Shown piece after piece: positions 1 to 9,463 of a stretch of 64,000 nt of DNA. This stretch comes from Nostoc sp. ATCC 53789. Its GTDB lineage: Bacteria; Cyanobacteriota; Cyanobacteriia; Cyanobacteriales; Nostocaceae. Below the pieces are notes generated by a model. That model saw only the letters and a list, made by a program, of their open reading frames with translations. It had not been told where the DNA came from and did no database searches. Location of the stretch: assembly GCF_009873495.1 (NCBI RefSeq), contig NZ_CP046703.1, positions 2,852,001 through 2,916,000 of the forward strand. The letters run 5' to 3'. The position numbers were made by a program, and so were the translations under genes. Every line of letters starts with the position of its first letter. Position 1 is the first letter of the stretch.

Positions 1-1
1 T

Positions 2-643
2 AAAGAGATACTGGCATGGTCTATAGAGAATATCCCAACGGGATTGGTGCAAACCAGCGCCTTTAACGTGGATGACATGATAATTACCCATATTCTTTAC
101 AGTGAACTGAAGCATCCCGTTCCTGTAATCTTTCTCGACACCTTGCACCACTTCCCTGAAAGCCTAGAATTAGTTGCCAAAGCCAAAGAAATTTACAACC
201 TGGACTTGCAAACTTTCAAAACTCCAGACGTAGAAACCCGTGAAGCCTTTGAAGCTAAATACGGCGACAAACTTTGGGATACGGATATTGCTAAATTCCA
301 CCACATTACAAAAATTGAACCACTGTTACGGGGTCTAGACGAACTCAACAGCGTGGCTTGGATTACCGGTCGCCGCCGTGACCAAGCAGTAACCCGTGCG
401 AATATGCCTATATTTGAATTTGATGGAAAAGGTCGGTTGAAAGTAAATCCCATTGCTACCTGGACACGCCAAGATAGCTGGGTTTACGTAGCTGAACATG
501 GAGTCATCTACAACCCCCTCCACGACCAAGGTTATCCCAGCATCGGCGACCAACCCATCACCACCAAAGTAGGCGAAGGCGAAGACGAACGCGCCGGACG
601 CTGGCGGGGAAGTGATAAAACAGAATGTGGAATTCACATTTAA
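2..643 (+). CDS. cysH: Phosphoadenylyl-sulfate (PAPS) reductase, 5' end cut off by the window
   Basis: Reduces activated sulfate (PAPS) to sulfite with thioredoxin as electron donor, in cytoplasmic sulfate assimilation. The frame is open to the left edge and reads through typical CysH sequence (AWSIENIPTGLVQTSAFNVD), so the true start lies upstream of the window. The C-terminal ECGIHI motif holds the catalytic cysteine. No CC pair or CxxC is seen in the visible part, which fits the PAPS-specific type without an iron-sulfur cluster rather than the APS reductase type. WITGRRRDQ and RWRGSDKTE are the usual substrate-binding segments. The gene converges on the minus-strand operon ending at 777. 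The family assignment is very secure. Confidence 0.95.
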   Translation, partial: KEILAWSIENIPTGLVQTSAFNVDDMIITHILYSELKHPVPVIFLDTLHHFPESLELVAKAKEIYNLDLQTFKTPDVETREAFEAKYGDKLWDTDIAKFHHITKIEPLLRGLDELNSVAWITGRRRDQAVTRANMPIFEFDGKGRLKVNPIATWTRQDSWVYVAEHGVIYNPLHDQGYPSIGDQPITTKVGEGEDERAGRWRGSDKTECGIHI

Positions 644-776
644 GTGGAAGTGGGGAGTAGAGATTGGAGAGTAGGGAATAGAAGAAAAGAAGAATTTCCC
701 CCTACTCTCTGCTTACTCTGCGCCTCTGCGGTTAGTTAGATAATAGTGTTACACAACAACAAATTTAGAGACTAGT

Positions 777-1877
777 TTATTGACCATTTTCCTGGAAAAG
801 CTGCTCTAATGAAGCTAATTCCGCTTCTCTCACTGCGTCAATCTCTGGCAAAGGTCGCTGCATAATTGAATAAAGCGATCGCTTTTGCACTTTTACAGCC
901 TGTAAGCCCAACTCCCGTAAGAAATCCTCAATTTTTAGCACCATTTGTTTGCGGTCAGCTTTTGTAACATCGGGACTTTGGTAAATTGAAGCCTTAATAG
1001 TAGGCAAAAATATTGTTTTAACTACTTCATATTTCCCATCAAGCACAGCCTCTTGGGCTTTATTAACCAGTTCTTTGATACTGGTTAAGTACTCCCAATC
1101 TTGAGTGGGGCGCTTTTCTATACGAAATAGCATATAACTATAGCCTTCTAAGGGTTTGCCATCACGCTCAAAAATTTTTGTTGTTCCAGGTGAACCAAGA
1201 CAGAGGCTATCCTTGACAATACAAAGATTATCGCTGTTTATCTTGTTATCCTGCGCCAAAATTGCAGCAAAATAGCCAGCTTTCAGGGAATTGCTACCAC
1301 CTCCATCAGCTTCAGAAAATGTTTGTTGGTAGCCTAGTTCTAAGCGACGCTCACCAATATCGAGTAAATCTTCAATACCCCGATATATTGGTTCTGCTAA
1401 CTTTATAACACTCGAAAGTTCTGGCACAGGTAGAAATTCAGAAAATCTGCCCATCGTCTTAATAAATTTACCGATGGAGTCATTATTGGCTATGCTAAAT
1501 AAGCCTGCTTGTAACTCAACTAATCCATAATTGAAAGGAAATGAGGATGTGAGAGGATAATTACACTGAATGACTTTATCCAGATTATCTGCTACTGATT
1601 TTTCTAATTGTCCAGGTGCAGCTAGATAGGGAATTATTACGGATTTACCACCGTGATTCAAGCGAACAGCAGCATGAACCACCGGATATCTTTGCTTGAA
1701 CCATTCTACATCTTTAGCCAAGCGCATTTCCACTAGCCATATACGACAATAGGCTTCACCTGCAAGAATGGGTTTTTCATCATAGTCTACATCAACTCGA
1801 TGTTTTGGTAGAGAAAAGGTTTTATATTTTGGAGCCTCACGGCTGAAAGTTTCAGATAAACTCTGGATAAATCTCAT
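777..1877 (-). CDS. Unrecognised 366-residue protein, third gene of a helicase/protease operon
   Basis: I do not recognise this family. The product is soluble: no signal peptide or membrane segment is apparent. It looks like a mixed alpha/beta protein, with a central glycine-rich stretch (SEADGGGSNSLKAGYFA, about residue 190) and a basic C-terminal part (QAVKVQKRSLYSIMQR). It starts with ATG 20 bp downstream of the protease gene stop, on the same strand, so co-transcription with the protease and helicase genes is very likely. Its role is therefore inferred only from context: an accessory, sensor or specificity subunit of a candidate conflict module. Being the last gene of the operon and full length, it shows no sign of decay. 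Confidence 0.75.
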   Translation of the reverse strand: MRFIQSLSETFSREAPKYKTFSLPKHRVDVDYDEKPILAGEAYCRIWLVEMRLAKDVEWFKQRYPVVHAAVRLNHGGKSVIIPYLAAPGQLEKSVADNLDKVIQCNYPLTSSFPFNYGLVELQAGLFSIANNDSIGKFIKTMGRFSEFLPVPELSSVIKLAEPIYRGIEDLLDIGERRLELGYQQTFSEADGGGSNSLKAGYFAAILAQDNKINSDNLCIVKDSLCLGSPGTTKIFERDGKPLEGYSYMLFRIEKRPTQDWEYLTSIKELVNKAQEAVLDGKYEVVKTIFLPTIKASIYQSPDVTKADRKQMVLKIEDFLRELGLQAVKVQKRSLYSIMQRPLPEIDAVREAELASLEQLFQENGQ

Positions 1878-1897
1878 GAAATTATTCCTCTGTCACA

Positions 1898-3787
1898 TCA
1901 GCCTAAATACGGTGAAATTTGAGTCCAAATAGCACGAATGGGAATACCTCCCGTTGAACCTCGATTCACGGTACGTCCTATACCGGGATTTCCTTGATGA
2001 ATTGCAATCAATTCCCATTGACGATTAAAAATTGGTGCGCCAGAGGAACCGTCATCAGTTTTCACATTATGATCAATGTAATCTTCTCCTACTTGCGTAA
2101 TTTGTCCAAAGTCGGAAATTATCACCGGGTTTCCTTGTGGATGATGGATAATACGAATATTTTGGCCGCTATCTAATATAGAAGTTTCATCAATAGAAAT
2201 AGCTTTTTGTTGTGTTTGAGGATTGATTTTAAGTAAAGCATAATCAAATCTACTATTATTAGGAATAATATTTAATTCCAATATATCTTTTTCTGATTCG
2301 TACTTTCCAGCTTTATAGCCAAAGCGCACCCATGCTTTTTGCACTTGGCTTTTACTAAAAATATGATTACAGGTTAGTAATAAATCGTTTGTAATTAAAA
2401 CTCCTGTGCCTATGGGGTTTCCTATAGGTGATTCGATTCTGCCAACTGTGTTACGAGCAGCTAATGCTTTAAGGTTTTCCTGACCTTTTTCGACTAATCG
2501 AGTAAATAATTCTACATCTTGGTATTTTAATCCATAAATGGATTCTAATTCGCATAGAGACTTAAGTACATTTACTAATGGGTGATGATTTAAGTTTTGA
2601 TGGGAGATTTGATAATTTTTAAATGCTGATACTAATGATTGGGCAAATATATTAGGTGAAGTATCAAATCTCAAATTACTTAAAAATGCAAAATCTACAC
2701 CAGTATTTTCTAAAAAATTTTGGCGATCGCTAGCTACACTTAGCTTGAGAGCAAAGTTATTTAGCGCCATAATTAATGGTGTAATATCTTGCTGGTCTAA
2801 AAATATTTCCGGATTCATGACGCTCTCATGTGTCCAATTTACAGTAGAATTTATAGTTGTAACAAATGAATTGTCAACAGCTTGAGTTACTCCAATAGGC
2901 AATAAATCAGAAATCTGCTCTAATGCTTCTGGCTGAAGGTAATCTTCTAAATTAGGAGTAAATTCTTGCAGTGTACCACTAACTTCTGTACTGAGTATCG
3001 CTGGAGTACTAGGTTGAACAGATATCTGTTGTTTGAAACGACGCTGCAAATCTTGAATAAACTCTTCAGTAGAAGTTGATTGGAGGTGATATTTCTTCAA
3101 GGCTCTCTCAATTTGGTTGAGAATATTTTCATAGAGATCATTAATATATGTCTCTCGTACATCATAAGATTTATCTAGATTGAATGACCAGTAATGATAC
3201 CATTGCCAAAGTGACCTAAAGTTGTTGGAATGTGGAACAGGTATACTTATTTGTCTAAGAATACTTATTTGTAATATCAACTCTCGGTAGAGTTTTCTAT
3301 AATCCTTATCCTCATAATTAATTAAATCAATAGTGTCTCTCTGAATAGCAACCGAAATCATGATTCCCTTCAACTTTTTAATTTGTACTATCAGGTCTTC
3401 AAATTTTGATATTTGCCACTCTTCAACTAACTGTTGGTGAGATTTGCCTTTAATATGGTGCTGACATAAAACAATATCAATTTGATTTAAAGAGGTATTA
3501 TATAGGTCGTGAACATATTTTCCTTTTGATGCATATCCCCTTTCTAAAGATGACCAGCGATCGCGCCAATCTAAAAGAGATTTAAAAGGATTATGATTTT
3601 CGATAATAACCCCTTCTTCTTCAAGAAATTCTCTCAGGTATACAATATCTTTGTAGAGTTTTGTATAGGATTTCTCTTTATCTCTAATGGGATTCCGATA
3701 TGCATCAGTTGCAACGGCAATCATTATTGATTGCAACTGTTGAATTTTGGTTAACAGTTCCTCAATTTGTGTTATTACCATAGACAA
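1898..3787 (-). CDS. Trypsin-like serine protease with duplicated N-terminal module and effector-associated-domain-like region
   Basis: A 629-residue protein in three parts. Residues about 5-115 and 130-240 are a tandem duplication: both copies carry F(K/R)SL..W...WS, a spaced Y, and DLY...LNQI(D/E). Residues about 345-445 (FLSNLRFDTSPNIFAQSLV, then HHPLVNVLKSL and KGQENLKALAAR) resemble the effector-associated domains placed before cyanobacterial protease effectors. The C-terminal 180 residues are a chymotrypsin-fold protease with likely triad H475 (LTCNH), D515 (RFDYALL) and S582 (GSSGAP). No signal peptide is seen, so it should act in the cytoplasm. It lies 50 bp after the helicase-nuclease gene and 20 bp before the 366-residue gene. 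The protease call is firm; the domain call in the middle and the effector role are inferred. Confidence 0.85.
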   Translation of the reverse strand: MSMVITQIEELLTKIQQLQSIMIAVATDAYRNPIRDKEKSYTKLYKDIVYLREFLEEEGVIIENHNPFKSLLDWRDRWSSLERGYASKGKYVHDLYNTSLNQIDIVLCQHHIKGKSHQQLVEEWQISKFEDLIVQIKKLKGIMISVAIQRDTIDLINYEDKDYRKLYRELILQISILRQISIPVPHSNNFRSLWQWYHYWSFNLDKSYDVRETYINDLYENILNQIERALKKYHLQSTSTEEFIQDLQRRFKQQISVQPSTPAILSTEVSGTLQEFTPNLEDYLQPEALEQISDLLPIGVTQAVDNSFVTTINSTVNWTHESVMNPEIFLDQQDITPLIMALNNFALKLSVASDRQNFLENTGVDFAFLSNLRFDTSPNIFAQSLVSAFKNYQISHQNLNHHPLVNVLKSLCELESIYGLKYQDVELFTRLVEKGQENLKALAARNTVGRIESPIGNPIGTGVLITNDLLLTCNHIFSKSQVQKAWVRFGYKAGKYESEKDILELNIIPNNSRFDYALLKINPQTQQKAISIDETSILDSGQNIRIIHHPQGNPVIISDFGQITQVGEDYIDHNVKTDDGSSGAPIFNRQWELIAIHQGNPGIGRTVNRGSTGGIPIRAIWTQISPYLG

Positions 3788-3837
3788 TTTCAGTCTTCTT
3801 TAAATTCCTATTTGCAACAGTACATTAGTAATTATGT

Positions 3838-6800
3838 TTATTTCTGATTGCGTAGATTTTCTATATGCTCTATGAGCCGATTAATTTGTTCTTCCTTGTT
3901 GCGCTCCCACTCACGAGACCAAATTCTGTGAATACGCCAGCCTAATTTTTCTAGAACTTCTTGGCGGAGGCGATCGCGATCGCGTGCTGTAGGATATTTA
4001 CTATAGGTTTCGCCATCACACACAATCCCCAGAAGATACTCTTCCTTTTCCGGCTTGGAATCATCCATCACCACTAAGTCGATTGGATAAGCTGAACGAC
4101 CTACCCGTTTCTTAACTACGTATCCCCTTTCTGTTAAAACCTGATATACATCTTCTTCAAATGGTAAGTCTAAGCGAGACAGGTCATCACCCTTTTCATC
4201 TAGTTTTTGACCGCCATTTTCAACGTATGCAAAATAATCCTTAAGTAACGCAGCTTGTTCACCTTTTTCGGCGATAATATTATTATGATCAATTGAAGCG
4301 ACTAATACGAACTTGCATCTAGCACGAGTTATTGCAACATTTAATCTTCGTCTCCCTAAATCTTGTTGTTTTCTACTGAAGTAACCAAAGTTGTGATTTA
4401 ACTGACCGGAATTTTTGTTACCAAAACCAAAGCCAAAGCTTAGGAAAATCACATCTCTCTCATCACCTTGAACATCATCAATTGATTTAACAAAGAACTT
4501 CTCTGAGTTCTCTTGAAAAAATTCTTCTATCTCAGGATGTTTAATACTGATTTGTTTGAGTTGTTCCTTGATGGCTTTTGCTTGTTGTTTACTTGAGGTA
4601 ATAATACCCAAAGATTGTTGAGAGTTTTGCTGATAATGCTGCACTGTTAGCTTTGCAACTTCCTCTGCTTCACGGATATTTTCTCGATTAGCATATATTC
4701 CCCCTTTAACAAAATGGAAATGTACGCCTCTGCTAGTATCTTTTGCAGGGTTAGGGAACGAAATAAGTTTTGAGTTGTAAAATTCTTGGTTTGAAAAAGC
4801 AATTAAGCTTTCGTCTTGGCTACGATAATGCCAACTTAAAGTACGAGTGAGCATAATTGATAATTTAGAACACTCATCTAGCAAATTTTCATAAATCTCT
4901 TCCTCTTCATCGTCGCTATCATCGGCTGCTGCACTTTCAAAGTAAGCCGTAGGCGGTAACTGCTTGTTATCGCCAACAACAATTAGCTGCTTTGCTCGCA
5001 TAATAGACGATACTGCATTTTCAGTACGAACTTGAGAAGCTTCGTCAAAGATAACAACATCAAACTCCACTGCGTCTGCATCTACATATTGACAAACCCC
5101 TAAAGGACTCATCAGCCAACATGGTTTAAGAGTAGTAACAATTTGAGCATTCTTCTTGATAAATTGACGAATTTTTTGTTGTCTACTTTTCTTTGTAATT
5201 TCCCGTTTGAGATTGCTTACTTGTTCCTGTGCTTCTGGCTGCTTTAACCAATCTTGCCAACGTTGTACATGGAGTTTTCCTAACCGTTCTATTGCAACCT
5301 CATACTGTTGTTTATCTTTTTCTGAAAATTCATTTATTCTCTGTTCGTGTAAATTCTGGTTAAATTTTCGCAACTCGGAATTATCATCATGTATGTGTCG
5401 CAGCCAATTTTCATAAAAGCCTTTCCGTAAAACCGAATACCACTTATCTGGTGAAATGTCGGTGTCTCGTAGTTTAGCTAGAAATTCCTCTGTGCCAATA
5501 GCTTCTAATTTATGTACAATTTCTTGACAGTCCAACCACTGTTGGAATAAATCAAGCTCATCATAGACTTGTCTTCGGAAATCTTCAATCTCATTTAGAG
5601 GTTTTCTCTTCAATACATCTAGTGCTGTTAGTCTTTCTTTGGGGAAGTGTTTGTTTAAGAATTTGCAGCCTTCTTGAATTTGATCTAAAGATACTTCCAA
5701 AGACTTTAATGATTCTCCTAATTGTTCATAATTTTCTCTTGAAGTAATAACTGTGACTACTTTTTCTTTATCTAATAGACGATTTTTATTGAGTTTTTCC
5801 AACCATTCAAGACCTTGCTGAATACTGTGTAAATTTGTCATTTCTTTCTCGAAAGAAGAACCAAAAGCTTCACGTGCTTGGTAGTTACGGTCTTGTAATT
5901 TAATTAAAATATTTTGGCGCTCAATCGCATTTTCAATATCTCTCATTAACTCTTGCTCATAAATGCGCTTGCGGTCTTGTCGAAGAGCAATTAGACGTTG
6001 ACGTTCGCGCCTCTTATCATATAGCCATTTTAAATAAGCTGGTTTAAAAAAGCGAAATATTCCCGTAAATCTTTTTGCAAAGATTTCCCTGATTTTTAAT
6101 AAATCGAAAGTGAAAAAATCTCGCACATACTTACAATTGAGATCGGAATTAATTGATTGATAATCCCTAATATCTTTTTCTAAGTTTAAATACAACTGCG
6201 ACAAATCATCTAAATTTGTTGACAATGACCAATTTTCAATATTTGATGGAGCATTAAAGATATGATTTACTGCTGGTTGTAACTGTTCTAAATCATACAA
6301 AGTTTCGATTGTTTCGTTGATATTTAGTAGTTGTATCAATGAAGATACAGTATTCTGAGCCAGTTTTATGCCGGAGCTAAGATTGTCAAGATTTACACGC
6401 AAATCTTGATTTATGGCAGATGACCAAGGATATTTTACGGGACTACTTGACCATAGAGTTTTTTGTCTACCCCGGAATATAGCCTCAAATTGACCAAGTT
6501 CTTCTAGTAATTTTTTCGCATCAAACAATTTAGTTTCTGGCCAATCTTGCAAATTAGAAAGATTAAACTCTAGTTGAGGAATGTCTTCTTTTTCCAACCT
6601 ACGAATTTCGCCATACAAGTTAAAAGCAGACTTCTTGAGTGGTTCCTTCTTGTCATGTAGACCTTTTACATGATCGTTGAGGACTTTTCGATAGTCGCGT
6701 AAAGGTTTAAATAAGGTTTCCAAATCTAGCTGTTGTGCTTCGTTACTTTCTGAAATGTCATTGTAAGTTTGTACTAGCTGATTGAAGAAATCTTTGGCTT

Positions 6801-7836
6801 TTTTTGTAACTTCATGATGTAAATTTAGACAGAGATTTTCTAATTTACTTTCTTTTAGTCGTTTAAAAACAACTTCTAAAGCAGTTTGCTTTTCAGCAAC
6901 TACAAGGACTTTTTTATTTTGACCGATTAACTCAGTGATGATGTTAACAATAGTTTGGCTTTTTCCTGTACCTGGAGGCCCCTGTACAACACAATTAGAC
7001 CCTGCCTTGACAGCTTCAATAACTACTTGCTGGCTGGAGTCTGCATCACGTATCTGATAAATTAATGAAGGGTCTATTTGATCAAGCTCTTTTTCTTGAA
7101 GAATAGAGGTATTGTTGACATTCCCAGATGTTCTGCCTAAAGCTAGCTCTTGCAGTATGGGATGATTTGCTATCTTTTCATGATTTTGTTCCAGGTCTTG
7201 AATCATTGCTGCTTTTGCATCTGGAAACAAAGTAATATGCGCTGTTTCTTTTATTTCCCAGTCAGGTTGTTTAGCAGCAATCGCACTACGAACTTCATTG
7301 AAAAAATCTTCATAGCTCAATTCTTTAACCCTATCACTGTCAGGCAGTGTTATACCATAATCCCGTAACCTGTTGACTAAAGTAAAGTTAACAGTAATAT
7401 CATCATCTATAGGGTGAAGAGTAAATTCTAATGACTTTCTACCTATTTTTTCTAATCTCACTGGAATAAGCAGAATAGGAGAAACATATTTTTCATGAGT
7501 ATTTTCGGGATTAAACCATGTTATGGCATTAATAACTAAAAAAAGACTATTAAAACCCTTCTCTTCAATGGTTGATTTAGCCTCTTTACGAAGTTCATCT
7601 AGAAGCTTTAACGGGTCTTCATCAGTCTGCTTAGGTTCTAGTTCACTAATTGGTAATGATTCAGGCTCATCTCCTGTAAAATGACCATATAAAAATGAAG
7701 AATCTCTTAAAAGAGGAACTAATCTGTTTTGATTTTGGCGTAAATCAACTAATGGATTTTTGTTGGATTCACCAATCAGCTTTTTCTTCCAATAATTGAT
7801 TTTGTCTTCGATTTTCTGAGGTTCCGAAATACTCAT
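3838..7836 (-). CDS. Large SF1 helicase with DUF4011-like N-terminus and C-terminal restriction-endonuclease-fold domain
   Basis: A 1332-residue COG1112-type helicase. The N-terminus (INYWKKKLIGESNKNPLVDL onward, about 10-230) looks like DUF4011. Walker A is GPPGTGKSQ near residue 286, and the Walker B/motif II is VVIFDEASQV. Further helicase motifs are GDNKQLPP, WHYRS, VQGDERDVI and NVAITRARCKFV. A long helical insertion lies between motifs I and II. The last 115 residues fit a PD-(D/E)xK-like nuclease of the MTES_1575 type: YPIDLVV, GIVCDGETY, then ARDRDRLRQEVLEKLGWRIH and IWS. Such fusions are common in defence loci; COG1112 helicases occur, for example, in Mokosh, but no other Mokosh gene is seen here. 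First gene of a three-gene operon. ATP-driven nucleic-acid unwinding plus cleavage is inferred. Confidence 0.9.
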   Translation of the reverse strand: MSISEPQKIEDKINYWKKKLIGESNKNPLVDLRQNQNRLVPLLRDSSFLYGHFTGDEPESLPISELEPKQTDEDPLKLLDELRKEAKSTIEEKGFNSLFLVINAITWFNPENTHEKYVSPILLIPVRLEKIGRKSLEFTLHPIDDDITVNFTLVNRLRDYGITLPDSDRVKELSYEDFFNEVRSAIAAKQPDWEIKETAHITLFPDAKAAMIQDLEQNHEKIANHPILQELALGRTSGNVNNTSILQEKELDQIDPSLIYQIRDADSSQQVVIEAVKAGSNCVVQGPPGTGKSQTIVNIITELIGQNKKVLVVAEKQTALEVVFKRLKESKLENLCLNLHHEVTKKAKDFFNQLVQTYNDISESNEAQQLDLETLFKPLRDYRKVLNDHVKGLHDKKEPLKKSAFNLYGEIRRLEKEDIPQLEFNLSNLQDWPETKLFDAKKLLEELGQFEAIFRGRQKTLWSSSPVKYPWSSAINQDLRVNLDNLSSGIKLAQNTVSSLIQLLNINETIETLYDLEQLQPAVNHIFNAPSNIENWSLSTNLDDLSQLYLNLEKDIRDYQSINSDLNCKYVRDFFTFDLLKIREIFAKRFTGIFRFFKPAYLKWLYDKRRERQRLIALRQDRKRIYEQELMRDIENAIERQNILIKLQDRNYQAREAFGSSFEKEMTNLHSIQQGLEWLEKLNKNRLLDKEKVVTVITSRENYEQLGESLKSLEVSLDQIQEGCKFLNKHFPKERLTALDVLKRKPLNEIEDFRRQVYDELDLFQQWLDCQEIVHKLEAIGTEEFLAKLRDTDISPDKWYSVLRKGFYENWLRHIHDDNSELRKFNQNLHEQRINEFSEKDKQQYEVAIERLGKLHVQRWQDWLKQPEAQEQVSNLKREITKKSRQQKIRQFIKKNAQIVTTLKPCWLMSPLGVCQYVDADAVEFDVVIFDEASQVRTENAVSSIMRAKQLIVVGDNKQLPPTAYFESAAADDSDDEEEEIYENLLDECSKLSIMLTRTLSWHYRSQDESLIAFSNQEFYNSKLISFPNPAKDTSRGVHFHFVKGGIYANRENIREAEEVAKLTVQHYQQNSQQSLGIITSSKQQAKAIKEQLKQISIKHPEIEEFFQENSEKFFVKSIDDVQGDERDVIFLSFGFGFGNKNSGQLNHNFGYFSRKQQDLGRRRLNVAITRARCKFVLVASIDHNNIIAEKGEQAALLKDYFAYVENGGQKLDEKGDDLSRLDLPFEEDVYQVLTERGYVVKKRVGRSAYPIDLVVMDDSKPEKEEYLLGIVCDGETYSKYPTARDRDRLRQEVLEKLGWRIHRIWSREWERNKEEQINRLIEHIENLRNQK

Positions 7837-7983
7837 TCGCTTTTAATTACAGTGCTGTACAGCAATTAACTTCTGTTTTAATACTTTTATTATAAGTAAT
7901 ATTTCTGATATATATTATCATTTGTTACAATTTGCTGATATAAGGGTTGTCGTTTGTTTGGACTACACCTTAGAAAAATCTCA

Positions 7984-8000
7984 ATGTAACGACGTTACAT
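7984..8000. promoter_or_regulatory. 17-bp perfect palindrome in the divergent promoter region
   Basis: ATGTAACG-A-CGTTACAT is a perfect odd palindrome. It lies 148 bp before the helicase start codon on one side and 90 bp before the sbcD-like start codon on the other. Its position and symmetry suggest a binding site for a dimeric regulator of one or both units. The regulator is unknown and no match to a named site is claimed. Confidence 0.45.
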
Positions 8001-8089
8001 ATTATTGAAACGTAAAATGCCGTAGGCGATATTATGATTGGCATGGGCAATTTAACATCAAATAGCCAGTTAATACTTGAGATAAATGT

Positions 8090-9343
8090 ATGATTAAAAT
8101 TCTCCACCTTTCCGACATCCACATGGGAAGCGGCTTCTCCCACGGACGAATTAATCCCGCGACTGGATTAAATACACGATTAGAGGATTTTGTCAATACA
8201 TTATCTAAATGTATTGACCGAGCGCTGACAGATGCCGTCGATATGGTGATATTTGGTGGTGATGCTTTCCCGGATGCTACACCCCCGCCTTATGTACAAC
8301 AAGCTTTTGCCAGCCAATTTCGCCGTCTTATGGATGCCAATATTCCAACAGTATTGTTGGTAGGCAACCACGACCAACACTCCCAAGGACAGGGAGGAGC
8401 GAGTTTAAATATTTACCGCACTTTGGGAGTGCCAGGATTTGTTGTTGGTGATACATTAACTACTCACTGCATCGAAACCCGCAATGGGAAAGTGCAAGTA
8501 ATTACCCTCCCTTGGTTGACTCGTTCTACCCTGATGACTCGCCAAGAGACTGAAGGTTCGTCTTTGGCAGAAGTCAACGAACTGTTAACGGAACGTCTGC
8601 GGGTTGTTTTAGAAGGGGAAATTCGCCGTCTTGACCCCGATGTGCCAACTATCCTTTTGGCTCATTTGATGTCTGACAATGCTACCTTGGGCGCAGAACG
8701 CTTTTTGGCAGTAGGTAAAGGCTTTACTCTACCCCTATCTTTGCTGACGCGACCTTGTTTTGATTATGTAGCGTTGGGACACGTCCACCGCCACCAGAAC
8801 CTCAATAAATCCAACAACCCGCCGGTGATTTATCCGGGAAGTATTGAGCGGGTAGATTTTAGTGAAGAAAAAGAAGACAAAGGCTATGTAATGCTGGAAC
8901 TTGAGCGGGGGAGCGCTGAATGGGAATTTTGTCCATTAACAGTTCGAACTTTCCGCACCATTGAGGTGGATATCTCGAAAGCAGATGAGCCGCAAGCGGT
9001 GTTAATAAAAGCGATCGCTAAGTATGATATTCAAGATGCTGTAGTGCGGCTAATTTATAAACTCCGCTCCGAACAGATGGATTTAATTGACAGTTCCTCT
9101 CTACATACTGCTTTAAGTCCGGCTCATACCTATACCATTCAAGCAGAATTAGTAAGTCAACTAGCCAGACCCCGGATTCCTGAATTGAGTGCAAGTAGCA
9201 GCATCGACCCAATGGAAGCCTTGAAAACTTACTTGAACAACCGCGAAGACCTCAAAGACATAGCAACATCAATGCTGGATGCTGCACAGAAGTTGCTAGC
9301 GGATGATGTGGAAATCTGGCTAGAAGCAGCAACTAGCGAGTAG
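8090..9343 (+). CDS. SbcD/Mre11-like metallophosphoesterase (DNA exonuclease subunit)
   Basis: A 417-residue calcineurin-like phosphoesterase of the SbcD/Mre11 family, which with an SbcC/Rad50 ATPase processes DNA ends and hairpins. The metal-binding motifs are in order: LSDIHMG, GGDAFPD (usually GGDLFD), GNHDQH, LLAHLM and GHVHRHQ. The C-terminal part (about 290-417) is the capping/SbcC-binding region. No sbcC follows, so the partner would be encoded elsewhere. Transcribed divergently from the helicase operon, with the palindrome at 7984 in between. It may be ordinary repair or may belong functionally with the neighbouring nuclease system; the sequence does not decide this. Confidence 0.88.
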   Translation: MIKILHLSDIHMGSGFSHGRINPATGLNTRLEDFVNTLSKCIDRALTDAVDMVIFGGDAFPDATPPPYVQQAFASQFRRLMDANIPTVLLVGNHDQHSQGQGGASLNIYRTLGVPGFVVGDTLTTHCIETRNGKVQVITLPWLTRSTLMTRQETEGSSLAEVNELLTERLRVVLEGEIRRLDPDVPTILLAHLMSDNATLGAERFLAVGKGFTLPLSLLTRPCFDYVALGHVHRHQNLNKSNNPPVIYPGSIERVDFSEEKEDKGYVMLELERGSAEWEFCPLTVRTFRTIEVDISKADEPQAVLIKAIAKYDIQDAVVRLIYKLRSEQMDLIDSSSLHTALSPAHTYTIQAELVSQLARPRIPELSASSSIDPMEALKTYLNNREDLKDIATSMLDAAQKLLADDVEIWLEAATSE

Positions 9344-9463
9344 GATAGATGCCAATTACATATTCATGTTTTAAGGGTAGCGATCGCATGATTATATTTT
9401 CTCACTGTAGGGGCGATCGCTCTTTCAATAATGAGAGAATATAATATAATCTCAGGAAAGTTC

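Noticed and set aside
777-7836. Assignment of the helicase operon to a named system such as Mokosh
   Set aside because: Only the helicase class is shared; no kinase or PLD nuclease partner is present, so the name is not supported.
8201-8386. Minus-strand frame opposite the sbcD-like gene
   Set aside because: Shadow of a well-conserved coding sequence.
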